Shown here piece by piece: positions 7,130 through 12,930 of a stretch of DNA of 25,062 bases. Made by a program: the position numbers and the translations under genes. Numbering within the stretch: position 1 is the stretch's first letter; each line of letters opens with the position of its first letter. The notes below the pieces were generated by a model. It made no database searches. It saw only the letters and a program-made list of their open reading frames with translations, and was not told the origin of the DNA. Source of the stretch: CAJBIL01 sp049295655 (GTDB taxonomy: Bacteria; Pseudomonadota; Gammaproteobacteria; Burkholderiales; Rhodocyclaceae); contig JBAQRB010000046.1 of NCBI GenBank assembly GCA_049295655.1, positions 1-25,062 of the forward strand, read 5' to 3'.

Positions 7130-7756
7130 TTAGCGCCGGCTGACCAGCCAGTCCAGTAGCGGCTGCCACTGTTCGAAATCCGCGGTCCCTACGCAGTGCG
7201 TATCGAACAGCGTCGTTCCGGTATCGACGGCCTGAACGTAGCGTTGCGCGCTGCGGATGCAACTCAGCAACGGCAGATCGAACTCCTGCAAGAACTCGAT
7301 CAGCTGTTGCGCCGAGTTGGTCCGTCGATCGACGCGCATGCCGACGATCGCGATGCCGACCTTCTCCTTGCGCACCGCTTTTATCTCGGCCAGCTCTTCG
7401 AAGAAATCGCGGCTGGCGTGCATGTCGAAGCGCGACGGAGAGACCGGCACGATGACACGATCGACTTCCGACAGCATTTTCTTCAACGGCTTGCCGTGCA
7501 GGCCGGCCGGCGTATCCAGAATGGCCAGGCTGCAATCCGGCGGCGGCCGGCTCACCTCGCTTTCGGATAGCGCCCAGTGCCGAATCGTAGGCAGCGCCGG
7601 TGGCCGCAATTCCAGCCACTGGCGGCTCGACTGCTGTCGATCGAGATCACCCAGATAAACAACCTCATCGGACCGTGCAAACCAGCTCGCCAGATGAACG
7701 GCAAGCGTCGATTTTCCACACCCCCCCTTGGGGTTGGCGATCATAAAAGTGCGCAT
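7130..7756 (-). CDS. ParA/MinD-type ATPase, orphan
   Basis: A 208-residue cytoplasmic P-loop ATPase of the ParA family, which positions DNA or protein clusters by ATP-dependent dimerisation. The deviant Walker A motif KGGCGKST is at residues 10-17. LGDLDRQQSSRQW follows as the A'-type segment, and LAILDTPAG is the Walker B region. ATG 7756 was chosen because AGGAGA lies at good spacing before it; a Met three codons upstream is too close to that site. It is short, without the N-terminal DNA-binding domain of plasmid ParA, and no parB is seen. Such orphans often position chemoreceptor arrays, microcompartments or other cargo; chemotaxis genes lie nearby, but no specific role can be assigned. 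A broken copy of its 3' part lies at 3871-4018. Confidence 0.88.
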   Translation of the reverse strand: MRTFMIANPKGGCGKSTLAVHLASWFARSDEVVYLGDLDRQQSSRQWLELRPPALPTIRHWALSESEVSRPPPDCSLAILDTPAGLHGKPLKKMLSEVDRVIVPVSPSRFDMHASRDFFEELAEIKAVRKEKVGIAIVGMRVDRRTNSAQQLIEFLQEFDLPLLSCIRSAQRYVQAVDTGTTLFDTHCVGTADFEQWQPLLDWLVSRR

Positions 7757-7906
7757 GGCATCCATTCTCCTGGATTGTTGATACAACTCGACGGTGAACA
7801 AACGTGGGACACGCTCGGCAAGACCTCGCGGGGGCAACTGATCAGAATTCTTAAAGCGTCCGCCCCGCCCCTTATTGCTCCGACGCGATCAAGAAATTGA
7901 CACCCA

Positions 7907-8209
7907 CTATCGCGCTGGACGACCGGGTTTCAACTTGTCGATGCCATTCAGCGCTTGCAGCAGTTCGGCATCGGACAACATCGAGAGCACAGCCAAGACC
8001 GCGCGGAGCAATTCGCTTTTTTGGCCTGATGCCCAGCCTTTCGCGAATACTGTATATACAGTATAAATCGTATATACTTTACAGGCAAGAACCCGGAAAA
8101 ACCAAGTCAGATACCGGCTGGACGGGATGAATGGCGGCGCGTCCAGCCTTGCTTCGCAGACCAGCGGACGCAAGCAGGGCCGGAGGCATCGGCGCCCCCC
8201 TGACTGCAA
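7907..8209 (-). CDS. Doubtful small ORF upstream of parA, possibly a remnant
   Basis: The last ~45 residues (from about 8045 to the stop) read like a genuine helical protein end: KSELLRAVLAVLSMLSDAEL, then KLKPGRPAR. The only ATG in frame is far upstream at 8209, and the part in between is Arg/Cys-rich or encodes a repetitive Tyr-Thr stretch over an AT-rich palindrome, which does not look like protein. Either translation starts at a non-standard codon or the 5' end has been lost. It reads toward parA, 150 nt upstream of it. Confidence 0.25.
   Translation of the reverse strand: MQSGGRRCLRPCLRPLVCEARLDAPPFIPSSRYLTWFFRVLACKVYTIYTVYTVFAKGWASGQKSELLRAVLAVLSMLSDAELLQALNGIDKLKPGRPAR
8048..8077. promoter_or_regulatory. 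AT-rich palindrome pair, possible operator
   Basis: A perfect 16-bp palindrome TACTGTATATACAGTA (8048-8063) is followed by a second, 8-bp palindrome GTATATAC (8070-8077). Their centres are 18 bp apart. In GC-rich DNA this AT-rich symmetry suggests a binding site for a dimeric regulator. A TATACT at 8073-8078 could be a -10 element for + strand transcription. The flanking genes are small or doubtful, so the target is unclear. Confidence 0.45.
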
Positions 8210-8283
8210 TCAGCCTGTCACAAATAGCGCATATCGTTTATATGATTAGCGCGGCGTTGCGGCACTCATCGAGGACGGATCAC

Positions 8284-8580
8284 ATGAGCAGGAAACTGGT
8301 AAACGCAATTCTGCTGACGCTCAAGGGCGGCATGTTCCTGCTGCTGGCTCTCGTCGATTGGATGACCGCCAAGGCCAACGTTTCCGACCGCGGTTACCTG
8401 ATCCCGAGCAGCGTGGCGCGGGAATTCCACACAGCGATCGGAGCGGCCTGGCGTGGTCAGCGCAGCCAGTCATCGCTGCTGGCGTGCACGCGCTGGAACC
8501 ACAATGCCTGCGGACCGTCCCCCGGCGATCGCGATCGCTCGCCATACGGTGCGCAGCGCGGCCTCGGTCGTCGCACTTGA
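8284..8580 (+). CDS. Hypothetical protein with N-terminal membrane segment, maybe frameshifted
   Basis: From ATG 8284, preceded by GAGGA eight bases upstream, the frame gives 98 residues. The first ~30 (LVNAILLTLKGGMFLLLALV) form a hydrophobic membrane or signal segment, followed by DRGYLIPSSVAREFHTAIGA. After about residue 55 the composition turns Arg/Ser/Gly-rich and unlike protein, which suggests a frameshift or truncation. A C-tract lies just after the stop. I do not recognise the family. Confidence 0.35.
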   Translation: MSRKLVNAILLTLKGGMFLLLALVDWMTAKANVSDRGYLIPSSVAREFHTAIGAAWRGQRSQSSLLACTRWNHNACGPSPGDRDRSPYGAQRGLGRRT

Positions 8581-8715
8581 GGGCGCCCCCCCCCGCCATC
8601 GTCGGGTAGTCGAGGCATCGCGGTTCGGCGCAAGCCACCTCCCCGGTATCTCCCCGGGCAAGCGGATCGCCAAATGCCTTCTCGAAGCACCGTCGACGCC
8701 CGCCGCCGGTTTCCG
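8581..8715. other. Intergenic stretch with C-tract
   Basis: Short gap between the doubtful 8284 ORF and the end of the chemotaxis cluster. It begins with a run of C bases. I see no gene or clear signal. Confidence 0.4.
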
Positions 8716-9072
8716 TCAAGTCGCGACGATCATGAAGCTCTCCATCAAGGTCGAGCCGCAAGCACAGTTGCGGAACAACTCAATAATCGGGTAGCCATCG
8801 TCGTCCTCGCCAGGTTTCAGCCCACCGCAATTCGACTGCGGCGCCTGGGTCGCCAAAATGAATTCAGCGGCGGAGGCATATTCCCGGGCACAACAGGCAC
8901 AGCGTTTTGGAAAGGCCGAGGCCTTCAATTCCCGCAACCCAGAAAGAAATTTCTGTATTTCAGCCTGTTCCGGCATGAGATGCTTTCCACCTATCCACCG
9001 ATGCCCGCCGCCGAAATGAAACTCGCCGGGTTCGAGAACGACGCTACGGATTTTGCTCGCAGCGCTGTTCAT
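8716..9072 (-). CDS. Cysteine-rich small protein with a CheD-like leader
   Basis: The frame from ATG 9072, which overlaps the cheR stop by 4 nt (ATGA), gives 118 residues. The first ~23 (VVLEPGEFHFGGG) closely resemble the start of many CheD proteins, but the rest of CheD is absent. From Met33 (ATG 8976) a different protein begins, with Cys at 26, 28, 29, 50, 71 and 73 of that 86-residue unit, in PKRCACCAREY and NCACGSTLMESF. This Cys pattern suggests metal binding. An AGGTGG lies about ten bases before ATG 8976, so the short form may also be made. It is the last gene of the receptor-cheW-cheD-cheR group. I do not recognise its function. Confidence 0.7.
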   Translation of the reverse strand: MNSAASKIRSVVLEPGEFHFGGGHRWIGGKHLMPEQAEIQKFLSGLRELKASAFPKRCACCAREYASAAEFILATQAPQSNCGGLKPGEDDDGYPIIELFRNCACGSTLMESFMIVAT

Positions 9073-9896
9073 GGCTTGCGGTAAATCGTCGGGCGCACGC
9101 TTTCCAGCGGCCCGATGGCCAGCCCACTCAGCGTTTCCGAATGGCCGATGATGAAATGACCGCCGCGCTTCAGGCGCGGCAGCAGGTTGTTGACCACCTT
9201 GGCCTTGGTTTGCGGATCGAAATAGATCATCACATTGCGCAGGAAGATGACTTCGAATTCGCCGATGTCGGCATCGACCGGCTGCGTCAGGTTGATCTGA
9301 TGAAAACTCGTGCGCTTGCGCAACTCGGGCGCGATCAGGAAGCTGCCGGCATGCGAGCGGACGCCTTTCAGGCAGTATTTCTTCATGAACGCCGGCGGAA
9401 TGCCTTCGGTGCGCGCCAGCGAATAGTGGCCGGTCGCCGCCTTGGCCAGCACCTGCGTGCTGATGTCCGAACCGACGATCTCCCACGGCGTATTCGGCAG
9501 GCTGTCGGCGAGCGTCATGGCCAGCGTATAGATCTCCTCGCCGGTCGAGCTCGCTGCGCTCCACACGCGAAAGGTCGCCGAGCTCTTGCGCTTATGCACG
9601 ATTTCGTCGCGCAGGAAATCGAAGTGCTTGGGTTCGCGAAAGAAATAGGTTTCGTTGGTGGTCAGCAGATCGACCATCGTTTGCAGTTCGTCGGCATGCT
9701 CGCCGCTGGCCAGCATGCGGTAATACTGCGTGAAGGTGCTGAAGTCGTATTGTTTCAGGCGGCGCGTCAGGCGACCGACGAGCAGCACCTTCTTGGCGTC
9801 GCTCAGGCTGATCCCGGCGATCTTGTAGATCAGGCGCTGGAACAGTGCGAATTCCTGGTCGGTAATGGTTGCGGCAATCGTTGTCTCGATCATCAA
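9069..9896 (-). CDS. cheR: Chemotaxis protein methyltransferase CheR
   Basis: A 275-residue SAM-dependent enzyme that methylates glutamates on chemoreceptors. It shows the helical N-terminal domain, NETYFFRE at 81-88, SAASSTGEE at 113-121 in the SAM site, FLRNVMIYF, and the terminal GHSETL. The segment KGVRSHAGSFLI aligns in length with the glycine-containing beta-subdomain loop of E. coli CheR, typical of enzymes that dock on receptor tail pentapeptides. The receptor at the head of this cluster ends in such a peptide. Its ATG overlaps the cheD stop by 4 nt, so translation is coupled. Confidence 0.95.
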   Translation of the reverse strand: MMIETTIAATITDQEFALFQRLIYKIAGISLSDAKKVLLVGRLTRRLKQYDFSTFTQYYRMLASGEHADELQTMVDLLTTNETYFFREPKHFDFLRDEIVHKRKSSATFRVWSAASSTGEEIYTLAMTLADSLPNTPWEIVGSDISTQVLAKAATGHYSLARTEGIPPAFMKKYCLKGVRSHAGSFLIAPELRKRTSFHQINLTQPVDADIGEFEVIFLRNVMIYFDPQTKAKVVNNLLPRLKRGGHFIIGHSETLSGLAIGPLESVRPTIYRKP

Positions 9897-10486
9897 AACA
9901 GCTCGATTTTGTTGGCCACGGGTTTCGCCTTCTGCACCAGCGTGCCGGCGTAGGCACGCTCTTCACGCGCGATCACCTCGGCGTTGGCCATGTTGGTCAC
10001 CAGACGCCGGCAATAGGCGTCGCCCGTGCTCGGCAGGAACAACACCTTGCGCGACCACGGGCCGAGAAAATCCGACGATTTCAGCGGAATGCCCTCGCGA
10101 TCCAGCCATTCCTTGGTGAAATTGGCATTACGCACGCCGACGCTCAGCGAGCCGCCGGTCGAGTCGATGATCGTGCCGCCGCCAAAAGCCTTGGCCTGCA
10201 GGCGTGCTTTTTTCGCGCCCTTTTGCAGCAGGGCGTTGAGCAGCGCCTCCATCGCGTAGCTGCCGGAAAGCAGCGAGTCGACGTCATCGTGTTTGCTGCG
10301 CTGGATGTGCGGCAGCATGAAATGGTTCAGGCCACCGACCCGCGTGTGCGGATCGAACAGGCAAACCGCGACGCACGAGCCGAGCAGCGTCGACATCGGC
10401 CGTCCCTGCTCGATCGCCCAGGCACCCGGATGGATGCTGCGCGACAGGCGTTCGATTTCCTTGGAGGGCAGTTTGCTGTAGTCCAA
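9893..10486 (-). CDS. cheD: Chemoreceptor glutamine deamidase CheD
   Basis: A 197-residue protein that deamidates receptor glutamines and in some bacteria interacts with CheC or other partners. The catalytic region is clear: STLLGSCVAV with nucleophile Cys38 and likely Thr33, and GGLNHFMLPH with His55. AKAFGGGTII follows in the C-terminal half. The start codon is TTG at 10486, with AAGGGGA seven bases upstream; no better ATG lies in frame. The gene follows cheW by about 40 nt and overlaps cheR. Confidence 0.93.
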   Translation of the reverse strand: MDYSKLPSKEIERLSRSIHPGAWAIEQGRPMSTLLGSCVAVCLFDPHTRVGGLNHFMLPHIQRSKHDDVDSLLSGSYAMEALLNALLQKGAKKARLQAKAFGGGTIIDSTGGSLSVGVRNANFTKEWLDREGIPLKSSDFLGPWSRKVLFLPSTGDAYCRRLVTNMANAEVIAREERAYAGTLVQKAKPVANKIELF

Positions 10487-10527
10487 AAGAATCCCCTTGC
10501 GGTATCAAGTCAGGGTCGGTGAAAGAA

Positions 10528-11076
10528 TCAAGAAGCCGGCGCAGCAGCCAGCGTTTCCGGTGCGCCGTCGTTACCGCCGGTGAGCAGGGCGATTTCTTCC
10601 ACCGACAGCATCCGGTCGATGTCGAGCAGGATGACGAACTTGCCGGCGACCTTGCCCATGCCGAAGATGAAATCGGCGCGGATCCTGGCGCCAAAGGCGG
10701 GCGGCGGCTCGATCTCGTTGCCCGGAATGTCGAGCACTTCCGAGACGGCATCGACCATGATGCCGATATCGTGGCGCATGTCTTCATCGGGTACTTCGAC
10801 GATGACGATGCAGGTACGCCGGCCGATTTCGGTCGATTGACCGCCGAAACGCGCGGCCAGATCGATCACCGGCACGACGCTGCCGCGCAGGTTGATCACG
10901 CCGCGAATGAACGCCGGCAGCATCGGGATTTCGGTCAGGTTGCCGTATTCGATGATTTCCTTGACGTTGAGGATGCCGACGCCAAACATTTCGCCGCCCA
11001 GCAAGAAGGTCAGGTACTGCGAGGGCGCCTCGCCGACCTCGATCGCCACCGGATCGGTATGTACAAGCTGTCCCAT
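10528..11076 (-). CDS. cheW: Chemotaxis coupling protein CheW
   Basis: A 182-residue adaptor linking chemoreceptors to the kinase CheA. It shows the CheW fold: QYLTFLLGGEMFGVGILNVKEII at the start, IPMLPAFIRGVINLRGSVVPVIDL in the middle, and FVILLDIDRML near 155. AGGGAG precedes the ATG. It follows the receptor gene by 9 nt and leads to cheD. No CheA is encoded in the window, so it must work with a kinase encoded elsewhere. Confidence 0.95.
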   Translation of the reverse strand: MGQLVHTDPVAIEVGEAPSQYLTFLLGGEMFGVGILNVKEIIEYGNLTEIPMLPAFIRGVINLRGSVVPVIDLAARFGGQSTEIGRRTCIVIVEVPDEDMRHDIGIMVDAVSEVLDIPGNEIEPPPAFGARIRADFIFGMGKVAGKFVILLDIDRMLSVEEIALLTGGNDGAPETLAAAPAS

Positions 11077-11085
11077 GATGGCTCC

Positions 11086-12732
11086 CTAATAACGCTCGAA
11101 ATCGCCCTCGTTCAGCGCCACCGCCGCTGTGCGGTGACCGCCAGCACTGCCGCCGCCACCGGCGCGCGGCTTGGCGCCGCCCGTCGCGGCGGGTGCCGCC
11201 GGGGCGAAACTCCTGGCGCCGCGATGCGGCTGGTCGGCGAGGCGGAAGAAGGTCATCGTCTGCTGCAATTGCTCGGCCTGCGAGCCAAGTTCCTCGGCGG
11301 TTGCCGCCAGCTCTTCCGAGGCCGACGCGTTCTGCTGCGTCGCCTGGTTGAGCTGCCCCATCGCGCCGTTGATCTGCGCGACACCGCTCTGCTGCTCGGA
11401 CGACGCCGAGGCAATCTCCTGGACCAGATCGGACGTCTTGCGGATGGTCGGCACCATTTCGGTGAGCAGCGTGCCGGCGCGTTCGGCCTGCTTGACCGAC
11501 GAAGTGGCGAGATTGCCGATTTCCTGCGCAGCGACCTGCGAGCGCTCGGCCAGCTTGCGCACCTCGGCGGCGACCACCGCGAAGCCCTTGCCATGGTCGC
11601 CGGCGCGCGCCGCCTCGATCGCCGCGTTGAGCGCCAGCAGATTGGTCTGGTAGGCGATGTCGTCGATGATGCCGATCTTGCTGGCGATGCTCTTCATGTC
11701 GTCGACCGTCTTGCCGACCGCCGTGCCGCCTTCGGTCGCTTCGTTGGCCGCCTTCGACGCCATGTTGTCGGTGACCTTGGCGTTCTCGGTGTTCTGCGTG
11801 ATCGAGGCGGTCATCTGCTCCATCGACGAGGTCGTTTCCTCGACGCTGGCGGCCTGCTCGGAAGAGGATTGCGCGAGCGACTGCGCGGTCGCCGAAACCT
11901 GGCCGGCGGCGTTGGTCAGATTATCGGCGGCACTCCGCACTTCGCCGATGATCTGCGCGAGTTTGCCGACCATGTTCTGCATGGCACTCATCAACTGGCC
12001 GACTTCATCCTTGCTGTCGGACTCGATTTTTACCGAGAGGTCGCCTTCGGCCAGCGCATTGGCTACGGCCAGCGCTTCGCCAAGCGGCCGGGTGATGCTG
12101 CGGGCGATGAAAAAGCCGAGCGACAAGGCGATCAGCAACGCGGCGACGCTGATCGCGACGGCCAGACTACGCGCCGCGCTGTAGGCTTCGTGCGCCTCCT
12201 TGCCGCCCTGCGTCAGCAATTCACCCTGAAATTCAACGAGCGCTTTGGCGCTGCCCTGAAAGGCGGTGAGGACCGGGCGCAACTCTTTTTGCAGATAGTC
12301 GTGCGACGCATCGCCGTGGCCGGCCTCGACCAGCGCGATCAGCTTGTCCTGCCCGGCGACATAGCGCTGGCGCTCTTCGGTTATTTTCTGCAGCAGCTCC
12401 TTGCCGCGCGATGTGGTGAGCTGGCCGCCGAGTTTTTCGAGCGTCGCGCTGATCAGCTTGCGCTGCTCCAGAATCTGCTCCTTGTTGCGCTGCATGTCCT
12501 CCTTACTGCTGTCGAGCATCATGTTGCGCAGGCGGATGGCGATGTTGCTGCTGCCCTCGATGATTTCGTACGACATCTGGGCGCGTGGCCAACGCTGGTC
12601 GGCGATGGTCGTGATCGACTCGTCGAGTTGCGCCAGACGGGTGATGCTGATGAAGGCCAGCAGCAGCATGAGGACGATCACGGTGCCAAAGCCGAAAGCG
12701 AGTTTGGCGCTGATTTTTACGTTTTTAAACAT
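11086..12732 (-). CDS. Methyl-accepting chemotaxis protein with tail pentapeptide
   Basis: A 548-residue chemoreceptor. TM1 is at 9-29, followed by a periplasmic four-helix-bundle type domain of about 150 residues, TM2 at about 183-207, HAMP, then the signalling domain with hairpin tip YQTNLLALNAAIEAARAG at about 357-375. The last 45 residues form a flexible Ala/Gly/Pro-rich tether ending in DFERY (544-548). This fits the aromatic-x-x-aromatic tail peptide (NWETF type) that docks CheR or CheB. AAGGA precedes the ATG. It heads a - strand group with cheW, cheD, cheR and the Cys-rich protein, likely one operon. The ligand is unknown. Confidence 0.95.
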   Translation of the reverse strand: MFKNVKISAKLAFGFGTVIVLMLLLAFISITRLAQLDESITTIADQRWPRAQMSYEIIEGSSNIAIRLRNMMLDSSKEDMQRNKEQILEQRKLISATLEKLGGQLTTSRGKELLQKITEERQRYVAGQDKLIALVEAGHGDASHDYLQKELRPVLTAFQGSAKALVEFQGELLTQGGKEAHEAYSAARSLAVAISVAALLIALSLGFFIARSITRPLGEALAVANALAEGDLSVKIESDSKDEVGQLMSAMQNMVGKLAQIIGEVRSAADNLTNAAGQVSATAQSLAQSSSEQAASVEETTSSMEQMTASITQNTENAKVTDNMASKAANEATEGGTAVGKTVDDMKSIASKIGIIDDIAYQTNLLALNAAIEAARAGDHGKGFAVVAAEVRKLAERSQVAAQEIGNLATSSVKQAERAGTLLTEMVPTIRKTSDLVQEIASASSEQQSGVAQINGAMGQLNQATQQNASASEELAATAEELGSQAEQLQQTMTFFRLADQPHRGARSFAPAAPAATGGAKPRAGGGGSAGGHRTAAVALNEGDFERY

Positions 12733-12930
12733 TTCTCAATCCTTTTCCGACACGAAAGCGTTGCTGAAAATATTCACATTGACCGGGAGCACTCTTCTTG
12801 CCGACTGACGTTGTGCACCAGCGCGGCGACATAGCGAATCAATGCCTCTACGCCGCTCTGGAGAAGGGCCGAGCCGCCGATACCACCGCCGGACAGCCTG
12901 GAAAAACTGTTTTCACGGACCAGGCGCGAA

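Noticed and set aside
8048..8063. LexA (SOS) box
   Set aside because: The E. coli-type site needs CTGT, eight bases, ACAG; here only four bases separate the two arms, so spacing is wrong.
10519..12834. Very long + strand open frame opposite cheW and the chemoreceptor
   Set aside because: It is the antisense shadow of GC-rich codons; the - strand frames carry clear CheW and receptor motifs, and this frame has none.
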